Source: Herbidospora mongoliensis
GTDB lineage: Bacteria; Actinomycetota; Actinomycetes; Streptosporangiales; Streptosporangiaceae
Length of the DNA: 64,000 nucleotides
Reading direction: 5' to 3'
Assembly (NCBI RefSeq): GCF_001570545.1
Contig: NZ_BBXD01000019.1
Coordinates: 248,001 to 312,000 of the forward strand
Position numbers and translations under genes: made by a program. The notes under the pieces were generated by a model, which searched no databases, was not told the origin of the DNA, and was given only the letters and a program-made list of their open reading frames with translations. Positions 43,208 through 52,760 of this stretch are shown here, piece after piece (the first letter of the stretch is position 1; each line of letters begins with the position of its first letter).

Positions 43208-44050
43208 CTAGCGGCGATGTTCGGCGATCCGGGCGAAAGCGGCCACGTCGAGCTGCTCGCCCCGCGCCTTCGGGTCGACCCCCGCCTTGACGAGCGCCTC
43301 TTCGGCCGCCGCCGGGGAACCGGCCCAGCCCGCCAGGGCGGCGCGCAGGGTCTTGCGCCGCTGGGCGAACGCGGCGTCGATGGCCGCGAACACGGCCTCC
43401 CTGGTGGCGGTGGTGGTGGGGGGCTCACGACGGACGAGAGAGACGAGGCCGGAGTCGACGTTGGGCGCCGGCCAGAAGACGTTGCGCCCGACGGGCCCCG
43501 CGCGGCGGACGTCGGCGTACCAGGCCGCCTTGACCGAAGGGATCCCGTAGACCCGCGACCCGGGCCGCGCGGCCAGCCGGTCGGCGACCTCGGCCTGCAC
43601 CATGACCAGGCCCCGGCGCAGCTCGGGCAGGATCTGCAGCAGGTGCAGCACGACCGGGACCGAGACGTTGTAGGGCAGGTTGGCGACCAGCGCGGTCGGC
43701 CGCGACGGCAGATCGCCGGGGGTGATGCGCAGGGCGTCGCCCAGCACGACCCGCAGCCGGTCGGAGTATTCGGGCAGCATGATCGTGACCGTCTCGGGGA
43801 GCTGCCGCGCCAGCACCGGGTCGATCTCGACCGCGACGACCTCGGCGACCTCAGACAGCAGTGCGAGCGTCAGCGACCCGAGCCCCGGCCCCACCTCGAT
43901 GACGACGTCGTCTTCGCTGAGCTCCGCGACCCGGACGATCTTGCGGACGGTGCCGCCGTCGATCACGAAGTTCTGCCCGAGCTTCTTGGTGGGCCGGATG
44001 TTCAGTTTCTCCGCAAGCGTGCGCACCTCAACGGGCCCGAGCAGACTCAT
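43208..44050 (-). CDS. ksgA: 16S rRNA (A1518/A1519-N6) dimethyltransferase
   Basis: The 280-residue protein opens with [11 protein letters not shown] and has the SAM motif [17 protein letters not shown], motif [16 protein letters not shown], and the [30 protein letters not shown] region of KsgA. ATG 44050 is used; ATG 44068 is an in-frame alternative, and neither has a clear Shine-Dalgarno. In many actinobacteria rpf lies directly upstream; here a divergent kinase module separates them. Confidence 0.95.
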   Translation of the reverse strand: MSLLGPVEVRTLAEKLNIRPTKKLGQNFVIDGGTVRKIVRVAELSEDDVVIEVGPGLGSLTLALLSEVAEVVAVEIDPVLARQLPETVTIMLPEYSDRLRVVLGDALRITPGDLPSRPTALVANLPYNVSVPVVLHLLQILPELRRGLVMVQAEVADRLAARPGSRVYGIPSVKAAWYADVRRAGPVGRNVFWPAPNVDSGLVSLVRREPPTTTATREAVFAAIDAAFAQRRKTLRAALAGWAGSPAAAEEALVKAGVDPKARGEQLDVAAFARIAEHRR

Positions 44051-44180
44051 GCAACCAGTGTCGGGCATCCGAACGCGTCGATTTACCTGTTCGCGGCCGA
44101 GGTGGGCAATCCATGCTGGCGTTTGCCCCGAACTCCATATGAACCTTATGAATACGCGCAGGCCGTAGGAGAGCCCTCAG

Positions 44181-46517
44181 ATGCAACCGACCGGCGCCAC
44201 GCCGCTCCGCCCCGACGATCCCCCCGAGATCGGCACGTACCGGCTCCTGGGCCGCCTGGGCGAGGGCGGCATGGGAACGGTCTACCTGGCGACCGCGGGC
44301 GAGCGGCTGGTCGCCCTGAAGGTGGTCCGCTCCACGCTGGCCGACGACGCCTTCGCGGCGCGCTTCCACGGGGAGGTCGAGAACGCGCGGAAGGTGGCGT
44401 CGTTCTGCACGGCGCAGGTGCTCGACAACGGGAACACCGCCGACGGCCGGCCGTACATGGTGACCGAATACATCGCCGGCACACCCCTGAACAGGCAGAT
44501 CACCGAATCGGGCCCCCTCGACGCGGGACCGCTCCACGGTGTGGCCCTGGGCGTGGCCGCGGCGCTCGCCGCCATCCACGTGGCCGGGCTGGTGCACCGC
44601 GACCTGAAACCGGCGAACGTGATGCTGTCCCTGTCCGGCCCCCGGGTGATCGACTTCGGCATCGCCCGCGCACTGGACGCCTCCCACGACTTCACCCAGG
44701 CCGGAGAGCTCCTGGGCAGCCCCGGCTGGTGGGCGCCCGAGCAGGTGCGCGGCGAACCGGTCACCCCGTGGACCGACATCTTCGCCTGGGGCTGCCTGGT
44801 CGCCTACGCCGGCACCGGCCGGCACCCGTATGGCCAGGGCAACATGATGACCCTGGCGGCCCGCGTCCTGAACGGCCGCCCGGACCTGGGCTCCCTGCCC
44901 TCACCTCTGAACGACCTGGTCAAGCAGGCGACCGACCCCGACCCCACCCGCCGCCCCACCGCCCAGGACCTGCTGATCGCCCTGGTCGGCGGCGCCCTCC
45001 CCCCGGTCTCGGCCCGCGCCCCGGAAACACCCCGGGCGGAACCGCTGATGCCGGTCGAAGAACTCAACCGGACGCTGCAGGAGACCTTCCCCGCCGACGA
45101 ACCCGAGGACGGCCCAGCCGACCCGCCACCTTCCGAGGAAGCGCCCTCAGCCATCGAGGTGGCCGTTGCTGATCAGGCTCCGGACTCCGGCGAACGAGCC
45201 GACCGCGCCGCCGCCTTCACCTCCGACGACCCGGACTCCGACGAACAGGCAGACCGCACCACCACCTTCGCCGTCACCGGCGGGGGGACGGGCTCCAGAG
45301 AACCCGCCGACCGCGCCTCCGACAAGGCGACCGGTTCCGCCGAACCTGCCGACCAAGCTTCGGATTCAGGTGAGCGGGCCGACCGCACCGCGACCTTCGC
45401 CACCACGGACAAGGGCACCGACACCGGCGAACCCACCTCCGGCAAGGCGACTAACTCCGCCGACTCTGCCGAGCAGACCGCCGCTGACCAGGGCGCCAGT
45501 TCCGCCGAACCCGCAGATCTCGCTGCTGACCATGTTCCAGGCTCCGGCGAACGAGCCGACCGCATCGCCGTTCTCGCTTCCGCTGAGCAGGTTCCGAGCT
45601 CCCATGAGCGGGCTGACCGCACTGCGGTCCTCGCCGCCGCTGACGAGATTCCGAGCTCTGATGAGCGGGCCGACCGCACTGCCGTCCTCGCCTCAGCTGA
45701 TCAGGTTCCGAACTCCGGTCAGCGAGCCGATCGCACCGCTGCCTTCGCTCCCACAGACAAGGGCGCCGATACCAGCGAACCGGCCGACCGCACCGGTGCC
45801 TTCGCCGCCGTCGACAAGGACGGGGCTTCCGGCGAAATCGCCACTTCTGACGTTCCGCGGATCGATCGCACTGCCGTCTTCGCCGCCGCGGATGGCGGCG
45901 CGGCCTCCGGCGAGCCGGTAACCGCCTCCGCCGCTCCGGCGTCAAGCGCCGACGCGTCGACCGCGGCGATCTCCGACGCGGAAAGCGGCGCGCCTCTCGA
46001 CGAGGTCCCTCTGGTCAGGCCGCCGCGGTCGCGTTCCGACCGTTGGCTGATCGCGGCCGTCGTCGTCTTCGCCGCCTTCGTCGTTTCGGTCGGCGTGCTC
46101 ATCGTGTCCGGTGACAACGCGCCGCGCACCGCCGTCCAGATCGCCGCTCAGCAGGCCGCCGACGGCGATGTCGCCAAGCGGGTCACCGTCGGCGCGGGGT
46201 TCGGGGTCGACCTGGTCGTCACCCGGGATCCGCAGTGCGGTCTCCAGGACTTCGAAGGGGTCACGGCCTCAGCGGGTGCGTTCTGCGTGATCCCGTGGAG
46301 CATGGTCAACACCGGTGGCGAGCTGGCCGCGATCGCCGCCGCGCCGGTCCTGCTCGACGACTCGGGCGTCACCCACCAGCCCCACCGGCTGTCCACACCG
46401 CTGCCGAGCGGGCTGCGTCCGGGTGGGCGCTCCGACGGCATGCTCGTGTTCGATCTCCCCGACGACCGCAGCCCCGCCCGGCTCCAGTTCGGCGGCGGAC
46501 TGGAGGTAGCTCTATGA
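44181..46517 (+). CDS. Ser/Thr protein kinase with a long repeat linker, one TM and an extracellular domain
   Basis: The 778-residue protein has a PknB-type kinase domain (about 18-270): GRLGEGGMGTVYLA, VALKVV, LVHRDLKPANVML, VIDFGIA and WAPEQ, all catalytic residues intact. Residues about 333-575 form ten degenerate repeats of the type SGERADRTAVFA, rich in Asp, Ala and Thr. A TM lies at about 622-644. The outside domain of about 130 residues has two Cys and a beta-sandwich-like pattern (VVTRDPQCGL and AGAFCVIPWSMVNTG) resembling DUF4352-type domains. ATG 44181 has AGGAGA 9 nt upstream. It is coupled to the FG-GAP gene. Confidence 0.88.
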   Translation: MQPTGATPLRPDDPPEIGTYRLLGRLGEGGMGTVYLATAGERLVALKVVRSTLADDAFAARFHGEVENARKVASFCTAQVLDNGNTADGRPYMVTEYIAGTPLNRQITESGPLDAGPLHGVALGVAAALAAIHVAGLVHRDLKPANVMLSLSGPRVIDFGIARALDASHDFTQAGELLGSPGWWAPEQVRGEPVTPWTDIFAWGCLVAYAGTGRHPYGQGNMMTLAARVLNGRPDLGSLPSPLNDLVKQATDPDPTRRPTAQDLLIALVGGALPPVSARAPETPRAEPLMPVEELNRTLQETFPADEPEDGPADPPPSEEAPSAIEVAVADQAPDSGERADRAAAFTSDDPDSDEQADRTTTFAVTGGGTGSREPADRASDKATGSAEPADQASDSGERADRTATFATTDKGTDTGEPTSGKATNSADSAEQTAADQGASSAEPADLAADHVPGSGERADRIAVLASAEQVPSSHERADRTAVLAAADEIPSSDERADRTAVLASADQVPNSGQRADRTAAFAPTDKGADTSEPADRTGAFAAVDKDGASGEIATSDVPRIDRTAVFAAADGGAASGEPVTASAAPASSADASTAAISDAESGAPLDEVPLVRPPRSRSDRWLIAAVVVFAAFVVSVGVLIVSGDNAPRTAVQIAAQQAADGDVAKRVTVGAGFGVDLVVTRDPQCGLQDFEGVTASAGAFCVIPWSMVNTGGELAAIAAAPVLLDDSGVTHQPHRLSTPLPSGLRPGGRSDGMLVFDLPDDRSPARLQFGGGLEVAL
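45177..45906 (+). repeat. Degenerate in-frame repeats coding for (S)GERADRTAVFA units
   Basis: About ten units inside the kinase linker share the core ADRTA-[VF]-[FL]-A, for example at residues 338-346, 451-459 and 470-480. The DNA copies are diverged, which points to selection on the protein motif rather than to recent duplication. The repeated Thr before Ala-x-Phe could be phosphorylated by the kinase itself. Confidence 0.7.
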
Positions 46518-47686
46518 CCCGGCTGCTCGCCGTTCTCCTGCTCGGCACCGCGCTTCCCTTTTCCGGTACGGCCTCCGCCACCCCCTGCCCCGCCACGACC
46601 CACGCCGTAGGCGACCCCTTCGCCGAGACCGTCACGTTCGGCGGCCGGACCCTCAGGGCTCCGGGCGACGACACGAAGACCGGGTTCGGCTGGGCCGTGG
46701 CCACCGCCCACGTCGACGGCGATCCCTGTCTCGACGTCATCGTCGGCGCGCCCTACGCGGGCGACGACGACCACGGGGAGGTCTATGTGTTCGGTACGGG
46801 CGGCGTCCAGACCGTGACCGCCGAGCAGCCGCAGAAGGACGCCCATTTCGGCTGGTCCCTGGCGGCCGCCGACCTGCCCGGCGGGACGGTGCTGGCGGTC
46901 GGCGAACCCCACGCCGACGACTCGGTGACCGACTCCGGCGCGGTGCACCTCTTCACCCCGCAGGGGCGGACCCGCCTCGACCAGGAGTCCGACGGCATGA
47001 TCGGCAACGGTGAGGTCGGCGACATGTGGGGCTGGTCGCTGGCCTTCCACGGCGATCCCGCCCGCCCGGACCTGGCGGTCGGCGTGCCCTATGAGGACAA
47101 CGACGGCACCGGTCTCCAGGTGGCCAGCGGCATCGTCGACGCCGGCACGGTGGTCGTGATCCAGGACGTGCTGTCGGGAGCGCCGTACACGACCAGGAAG
47201 TGGGACCTGGGCCAGGCCACCACCGCCGTCCCGGAGGAATCGGGCAACCGGTTCGGCTGGTCCCTCGCGACGACCAGGATCGGCGGGAAGTCCTATCTGG
47301 CCGCGGGCGCTCCCCTGGCCGGTGACCAGGACGCGGGCATGGTCCAGCTCTGGGCCGACCTCACCCCGACCCGGACCATCACGGCCCCCGGCACGACAGG
47401 TCTCGGCTGGGCGGTGGCCTTCACGGCCGACGGCAAGGTCGCCATGGGCCACCCTTATACGAAGGGGGCGATGGGTGGCGTACACACGAGCACCGTCGAC
47501 GGAACCGTGGCCGCGCTCCCGGTCCCACCCCAGCCGGGCCAGCGCTACGGCTGGTCCCTGACCGCCGACGGCCCATCAGGCCTGCTGATCGGCGCTCCTG
47601 ACCGCGACGGAGTGGGCGCGGTCTTCACCGCAGCGGGGACCAACGCGCCCATCCAGTCGGTCGACTACGGCCATGTCGTCAAGTAA
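46514..47686 (+). CDS. Secreted FG-GAP (integrin-alpha-like) beta-propeller protein
   Basis: The 390-residue protein has a signal peptide (MTRLLAVLLLGTALPFSGTASA) and six repeats marked by FGWAVA, FGWSLA, WGWSLA, FGWSLA, LGWAVA and YGWSLT. Each is followed by an acidic loop of the Ca-binding FG-GAP type, for example DLAVGVPYEDNDGTG. Such propellers bind ligands at the cell surface. ATG 46514 overlaps the kinase stop (ATGA) and has GGAGG 7 nt upstream. Coupling to a receptor-type kinase suggests it is a partner or ligand-binding subunit. Confidence 0.85.
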   Translation: MTRLLAVLLLGTALPFSGTASATPCPATTHAVGDPFAETVTFGGRTLRAPGDDTKTGFGWAVATAHVDGDPCLDVIVGAPYAGDDDHGEVYVFGTGGVQTVTAEQPQKDAHFGWSLAAADLPGGTVLAVGEPHADDSVTDSGAVHLFTPQGRTRLDQESDGMIGNGEVGDMWGWSLAFHGDPARPDLAVGVPYEDNDGTGLQVASGIVDAGTVVVIQDVLSGAPYTTRKWDLGQATTAVPEESGNRFGWSLATTRIGGKSYLAAGAPLAGDQDAGMVQLWADLTPTRTITAPGTTGLGWAVAFTADGKVAMGHPYTKGAMGGVHTSTVDGTVAALPVPPQPGQRYGWSLTADGPSGLLIGAPDRDGVGAVFTAAGTNAPIQSVDYGHVVK

Positions 47687-47743
47687 CCGGAAACATCCGG
47701 CGGCATGGGTTCACCGACCGCCACCTCTCGGCCATGCAGAGCG

Positions 47744-48715
47744 CTAAAGCTGGCTGCCGCACTTCGACCAGGCGCGCTTCCAGTCGCCCGCCAGTCGCTG
47801 GTAGAGCAGCTGCGCCCGGTACGTCTGTTCGGCCTTCCGCCAGTCGATCGGGCGTTTCTCGCCGCCGACCGCCCGCCACATCGTGAGGCTGAACCGGTAG
47901 AGCCCGCCGGGCACCCGCTTCGCGTCGCCCCCGGACTCGCATCGCGCCAGCGCGTCCCAGTTGAGCGCCGCGACGTCGGCTGAGATCGGGATGGTGTGCG
48001 GTGGCAGTCCGGGCTTGACGCGGATGACCGTGTCTTCGGGAGGGAACGTCGACAGGCCGGGTGAGACCGTGTCGCCCTCGCCGAGTTCGATGTTCGACTC
48101 CTGCAGGACCTCTTTGACGGTCCGCCCGGTGGTCGTCGTCTTGATGCGCATGGTGCCGGCCACGATCGTCACGCTGCGCTGGGTCCGCACGCTGAGCTTG
48201 AAGCCCTCGACCGGGATCTGGCGCAGCCGGGTCGTCGACAGTTGCAGCTTGCTGGGGTTCATCTTGAGTTCTTCGAGCGCGTCCTGGACGTTCAGGGCCA
48301 CGGTCATGTGGGTGCTCGACGTGCCGTCGAGGTTCAGCGTCAGCGGGCGGGCGTGGCGGACCACGATCGTCATGCCGTCGTCGATCTCCGTCGGCGGGGG
48401 CGGCGAGACCATGTCGCGCTTGTCGTAGGCGACGCCGGCGCTTTCGAGGGCTCCTCGCACGTCGGTCGCGAACGACCGGTGGGTGGTGAGTTTCCCGTCG
48501 ACGTCGAGGGTGATCCCCCGCGCCAGCCCGAACCCGGCCACCACTCCGACGGCGGCCCCCAGCGCGGCCGCGCACAGCACCGCCAGCCACGGGCGGACGA
48601 AGACCATCAGCCGGGACGGCGCCTCAGCGGGTTTCTCGACCGGGTGTTCCCAGCCCGACAGTTGGCTGCCCGTCTCGCGCTCCCGCGCGGGGCTCTCCAA
48701 TGTCGGGGTATGCAC
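47744..48715 (-). CDS. rpfB: Resuscitation-promoting-factor-like transglycosylase with DUF348 repeats, no G5 domain
   Basis: The 323-residue protein has a cytoplasmic N-terminus, a TM at about 42-64, three DUF348 repeats (starting ITLDVDGKLTTHRSFATDV, then LTLNLDGTSST, then VTIVAGTMRIKTTTTG), and a C-terminal lysozyme-like Rpf domain with the catalytic Glu in WDALARCESGG. The G5 domain of mycobacterial RpfB is missing. The Rpf domain is atypical in its middle (LYRFSLTMWRAVGG). GTG 48715 has GGAAGGA upstream. It is followed on the same strand by ksgA only after the kinase module. Confidence 0.85.
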   Translation of the reverse strand: MHTPTLESPARERETGSQLSGWEHPVEKPAEAPSRLMVFVRPWLAVLCAAALGAAVGVVAGFGLARGITLDVDGKLTTHRSFATDVRGALESAGVAYDKRDMVSPPPPTEIDDGMTIVVRHARPLTLNLDGTSSTHMTVALNVQDALEELKMNPSKLQLSTTRLRQIPVEGFKLSVRTQRSVTIVAGTMRIKTTTTGRTVKEVLQESNIELGEGDTVSPGLSTFPPEDTVIRVKPGLPPHTIPISADVAALNWDALARCESGGDAKRVPGGLYRFSLTMWRAVGGEKRPIDWRKAEQTYRAQLLYQRLAGDWKRAWSKCGSQL

Positions 48716-48770
48716 GGATGCGTCCTTCCGGAGCCGCCATGGTCAACTCACACCGTATCGTGACATTGCA

Positions 48771-49619
48771 TTACCAATCACCGAAAACGCGCGGGCCGTT
48801 CACGTTAATGATCTCGGCCAGCGCCTCCGGCGCCATGTCCTTCACCTGGGCCAGGCAGCGCAGTGTCAGCGGGATCAGGTAGGGCGCGTTGGGTTTGCCC
48901 CGGTGCGGGGTCGGCGGCAGGTAGGGCGCGTCAGTCTCGACCAGGATCAGCGACGGCGGTGCGACCCTGGCGGCTTCTCGCAGGTAGGCGGCGTTCTTGT
49001 AGGTGACGGGGCCGGAGAACGACATGTAGTAGCCCGCCGCGACGCAGCGCTTGGCCATCTCGGCGTCGCCCGAGTAGCTGTGGAAGACGACCACGTCAGG
49101 GGCGCCCTCGGAGTCGAGCACGTCGAGCACCGCGTCGTGGGCGTCGCGGTCGTGGATGACCAGTGCCTTGCCGGTGCGCTTGGCGATCTCGATGTGGGCC
49201 CGGAACGACGCGTGCTGGTCGTCCTTCGACGCCCAGTCGCGGAAGAAGTCGAGGCCGGTCTCGCCGACGGCTCGTACGTGAGGAAGACGGGCCAGGGCCT
49301 CGATCTGGCCGAGCACCTCCGGCGTCGCCGCGTGGGCCTCGTTGGGGTGGATCGCCACGCCGGCGTGAACGGCCTCGTGGTCGCGGGCGATCTCGGCGCC
49401 CCATTCGGAGCTGCGCAGGTCGTAACCGATCGTGACCAGGCGGGTCACCCCGACCGACCTGGCCTCTTCGACGATGCGATCCACGCTCGCCCCGGCCGCC
49501 TCGGCGGCCAGGGCGACGGGGTCACCCGATGACGCCTTGCGCTCCCCGACCATGATGTCGAGGTGGCAGTGGCTGTCGAACACGTCGGCGCCGAGCGCCT
49601 CGGGCAACGGGACGGACAT
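48771..49619 (-). CDS. tatD: TatD-family metal-dependent hydrolase
   Basis: The 282-residue TIM-barrel protein has the metal site DSHCHLD, GVAIHPNEAH, VGETGLDFFRDW, LVIHDRDAHDAV, VVFHSYSGD and LVETDAPYLPPTP, covering all TatD motifs. It is a 3'-5' DNase or D-aminoacyl hydrolase family member in quality control. Its ATG shares a base with the metG stop (TAATG), and rpfB follows 55 bp later. This is the conserved metG-tatD-rpf order. Confidence 0.95.
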   Translation of the reverse strand: MSVPLPEALGADVFDSHCHLDIMVGERKASSGDPVALAAEAAGASVDRIVEEARSVGVTRLVTIGYDLRSSEWGAEIARDHEAVHAGVAIHPNEAHAATPEVLGQIEALARLPHVRAVGETGLDFFRDWASKDDQHASFRAHIEIAKRTGKALVIHDRDAHDAVLDVLDSEGAPDVVVFHSYSGDAEMAKRCVAAGYYMSFSGPVTYKNAAYLREAARVAPPSLILVETDAPYLPPTPHRGKPNAPYLIPLTLRCLAQVKDMAPEALAEIINVNGPRVFGDW

Positions 49620-51406
49620 TACTTGTCGCCCTCCAGGCGACCCAGTTCCTCATCGACGATCTTGGGGTCGAGCTTGGCGAACAGCGGCTTCGGCGGGGCC
49701 AGCGGGGTGCCCGACTGGATCGGCTTGTGCTCCCAGCGGGCGCTGTCGTTGTAGTCGCCGGTGATGACCGGGTAGGAGCGGCCACCCGGCTCGTCGACCT
49801 CGCGGATCTCCGGCATGCCGGACCAGACGCCCTGGCCGCCGAGCATCTCGTGGATCTTGTTGGACGAGTTGGGCAGGAACGGCGTGAGCAGCGTCTTGGC
49901 GTCGTCGACGACCTGGAGCGCGACGTGCAGGATCGTGCCCTGGCGCACGTCGTCGTCCTTGATCTTCCAGGGCTCCTGCTCGGCCAGGTAGCGGTTGGCG
50001 TCGCGGACCACGTCGAACGCCTCGGTGACCGCGTTCTTGAACCGCGAGCGGCCGAGCTCGGCGCCCACGGCGGGGAAGGCGTTGCGGGAGCGTTCGAGCA
50101 GCGCCCGGTCGGCGTCGGTCAGGTCGACCGCGTCGGGGACCTTGCCGAAGTTCTTGGAGGCCATCGAGATCGACCGGTTGACCAGGTTGCCCCAGGCCGC
50201 GACCAGCTCGCCGTTGTTGCGGTTGAGGAACTCCGACCAGGTGAAGTCGGTGTCCTGGTTCTCGGGGCCGGCGACCGCGATGTAGTAGCGCAGGGCGTCG
50301 GCGGAGTAGCGCTCCAGGAAGTCGCGCACGTAGATGACGACCGACCGCGAGGAGGAGAACTTCCTGCCCTCCATGGTCAGGAACTCGCTCGACACCACTT
50401 CCTTGGGCAGGTCGAGGCGGCCCAGCGAGCCCGCCTCGCCGCCACGGGTGCCTTCTCCGTTGTAGCCGAGCAGCATGGCCGGCCAGATCTCGGAGTGGAA
50501 GACGATGTTGTCCTTGCCCATGAAGTAGTAGCCACGGGCGTCGGGGTTCTGCCACCAGGCGCGCCACGCGTCGGGGTCGCCCGACCGGCGGGCCCACTCG
50601 ACCGAGGCGCTCAGGTAGCCGATGACCGCGTCGAACCAGACGTAGAGGCGCTTGTCGTTGCGGTCGCTCCAGCCGTCGAGCGGGATCGGCACGCCCCAGT
50701 CGATGTCGCGGCTGATCGCCCGGGGCTGCAGGTCGCCCAGCAGGTTGAGCGAGAACTTCAGCACGTTGGGCCGCCACTCGCCCTGCTTGCCCTGCAGCCA
50801 GGTGCCGAGCGCGTCGGCGAAGGCGGGCAGGTCGAGCATGAAGTGTTCGGTCTCGATGAACTTCGGCGTCTCGCCGTTGATCTTCGACTTGGGGTTGATC
50901 AGCTCGATCGGGTCGAGCTGGTTGCCGCAGTTGTCGCACTGGTCGCCCCGCGCGCCGTCGTAACCGCAGATCGGGCAGGTGCCCTCGATGTAGCGGTCGG
51001 GCAGGGTGCGGCCGGTGGTCGGCGAGACCGCGCCCATCGTGGTCTTCGGGAAGATGTAGCCGTTCTTGTGCAGCCCGAGGAAGATCTCCTGGGCGACGGC
51101 GTAGTGGTTGAGCGTGGTCGTGCGGGTGAACAGGTCGTAGGAGAGGCCGAGGGCCGTCAGGTCCTCGGCGATGACCCGGTTGTAGCGGTCGGCGAGTTCA
51201 CGGGCGGTGACGCCCTCTTTGTCGGCCTGGACCTGGATCGGCGTGCCGTGCTCGTCGGTGCCGGAGACCATCAGCACCTTGTTGCCCGCCATCCGCTGGT
51301 AGCGGCTGAAGACGTCGGACGGCACGCCGAACCCGGAGACGTGCCCGATGTGGCGTGGCCCGTTGGCGTAGGGCCACGCGACGGCGGTCAAGATGTGCTG
51401 AGACAT
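49619..51406 (-). CDS. metG: Methionyl-tRNA synthetase
   Basis: The 595-residue class I synthetase has the HIGH motif in [13 protein letters not shown], a zinc knuckle [18 protein letters not shown], and the KMSKS-equivalent KFSSS ([12 protein letters not shown]). An anticodon-binding helical C-terminus is present, but the dimerisation EMAPII-type extension is not. It charges tRNA-Met. It is coupled to tatD downstream. Confidence 0.97.
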   Translation of the reverse strand: MSQHILTAVAWPYANGPRHIGHVSGFGVPSDVFSRYQRMAGNKVLMVSGTDEHGTPIQVQADKEGVTARELADRYNRVIAEDLTALGLSYDLFTRTTTLNHYAVAQEIFLGLHKNGYIFPKTTMGAVSPTTGRTLPDRYIEGTCPICGYDGARGDQCDNCGNQLDPIELINPKSKINGETPKFIETEHFMLDLPAFADALGTWLQGKQGEWRPNVLKFSLNLLGDLQPRAISRDIDWGVPIPLDGWSDRNDKRLYVWFDAVIGYLSASVEWARRSGDPDAWRAWWQNPDARGYYFMGKDNIVFHSEIWPAMLLGYNGEGTRGGEAGSLGRLDLPKEVVSSEFLTMEGRKFSSSRSVVIYVRDFLERYSADALRYYIAVAGPENQDTDFTWSEFLNRNNGELVAAWGNLVNRSISMASKNFGKVPDAVDLTDADRALLERSRNAFPAVGAELGRSRFKNAVTEAFDVVRDANRYLAEQEPWKIKDDDVRQGTILHVALQVVDDAKTLLTPFLPNSSNKIHEMLGGQGVWSGMPEIREVDEPGGRSYPVITGDYNDSARWEHKPIQSGTPLAPPKPLFAKLDPKIVDEELGRLEGDK

Positions 51407-51429
51407 GCCTCAAGCCTAGAGGCATCGGA

Positions 51430-52647
51430 CTACAGCGTCGGCTGCTTATTCACTGCCTCGGCGGCTTCCTCCGCGGCGGAGGCGGCGATGTCGGCCGGGG
51501 TCTCGCGCGAGCGGCGGATGCCCAGGATCGAGATGAACAGCGATGCGAAGATCGTCTGGAAGCTCATGATGAACGCGGTCGCCGACGGCACGACCAGGCG
51601 CAGCGACTCGGCCGGGATCAGTTCACCGAAGCCCCGATCGCCCCAGTGGGCCAGCGAGGCGACCAGGCCGGCCAGACCGGCGACCGCCAGCAGGCCGCCG
51701 ATGATGAGGCCGCGTTCGAGGGTGACGATGTCGATCAGCTTCTTGATGCGTGGCGACTCTGGCAGGAAGCCCTCTTCGGCCGCGAACACCTTGGTGAACA
51801 GGGCGAACAGCACGGCCTGGAAGCCGATCACCACCATCGCCGAGGCGCCCACGAGGGTGTCGACGTCGAAGGCGAGCTCGCCGATGCGCACCTGGCCGAA
51901 GGTCAGCGCCGTGCCGACGATGAGACCGAAGATCATCAGGGCCAGGCCCGGGATGAAGAACAGCCAGCGCGGGCTGTAGAGGAGCAGGAAGCGCAGGTGA
52001 CGCCAGCCGTCGCGCCAGGAGCGCAGGTGCGGCGGGCGGGAGCGGCCGTCGGGCGCCAGGGTCGTCGGCACCTCGCGCACGTCGAGGCCCTGCAGGGTGG
52101 CCTTGACGACCATCTCGGAGGCGAACTCCATGCCGCCGGTCTGCAGACCCAGGTTGAGGATCGAGTCACGGCGGAAGCCGCGCAGGCCGCAGTGGAAGTC
52201 CTGGATGGCGCTCGGGAAGAACAGCCGACCCACGAACGACAAGACGGGGTTGCCCAGGTAGCGGTGCAGCGGGGGCATGGCGCCCGGGGCGATGCCGCCC
52301 CTGAAGCGGTTGCCCATCACCAGTTCGCCGCCCTTGCGGAGCTCCTCGACGAACGGCATGAGGTTGGTGAAGTCGTAGGAGTCGTCGGCGTCGCCCATGA
52401 TCACGTATTTGCCGCGCGCCGCGCGGATGCCGCCGATCAGGGCGTTGCCGTAGCCCTTCTGGTCGATGTGGACCACACGGGCGCCCGCGTCGCGGGCCAG
52501 TTGCTGCGATCCGTCGGTGCTGCCGTTGTCGGCGATCACCACTTCGCCGTCGATCCCGTTCTCGCGCATGCAGGCCAGGGCCTTGCGGACGCATACCTCC
52601 ACGGTCTCCGCCTCGTTGAGGCACGGCATGACCACTGTCAGTTCCAC
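51430..52647 (-). CDS. Family 2 glycosyltransferase with C-terminal membrane domain (polyprenyl-phosphate sugar synthase type)
   Basis: The 405-residue protein has an N-terminal GT2 domain (MPCLNEAETVEVCVRKAL, VIADNGSTDGS, VIMGDADDSYDF with DxD, about 1-220) and about four C-terminal membrane helices (about 233-265, 270-300, 325-350, 360-385). This is the layout of dolichyl/polyprenyl-phosphate glucosyl- or mannosyl-synthases. GTG 52647 has AGGGG about 8 nt upstream. It is divergent from an integral-membrane glycosyltransferase that could use its lipid-sugar product. Confidence 0.87.
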   Translation of the reverse strand: MELTVVMPCLNEAETVEVCVRKALACMRENGIDGEVVIADNGSTDGSQQLARDAGARVVHIDQKGYGNALIGGIRAARGKYVIMGDADDSYDFTNLMPFVEELRKGGELVMGNRFRGGIAPGAMPPLHRYLGNPVLSFVGRLFFPSAIQDFHCGLRGFRRDSILNLGLQTGGMEFASEMVVKATLQGLDVREVPTTLAPDGRSRPPHLRSWRDGWRHLRFLLLYSPRWLFFIPGLALMIFGLIVGTALTFGQVRIGELAFDVDTLVGASAMVVIGFQAVLFALFTKVFAAEEGFLPESPRIKKLIDIVTLERGLIIGGLLAVAGLAGLVASLAHWGDRGFGELIPAESLRLVVPSATAFIMSFQTIFASLFISILGIRRSRETPADIAASAAEEAAEAVNKQPTL

Positions 52648-52760
52648 GTTCGTTACCCCTGCCGTTTACACCTGTGATCGCCGGTCATGAATCAGACCAT
52701 GATGCCGTCTGCCCATAGGGGGGCGGGTCAAGTCCCGAAAACCCCTGGCATTCTGTAACC

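Noticed and set aside
49727-51979. Plus-strand open frame of 750 codons opposite metG
   Set aside because: It is antisense to metG and the GT2 gene, with no signal, domain or RBS.
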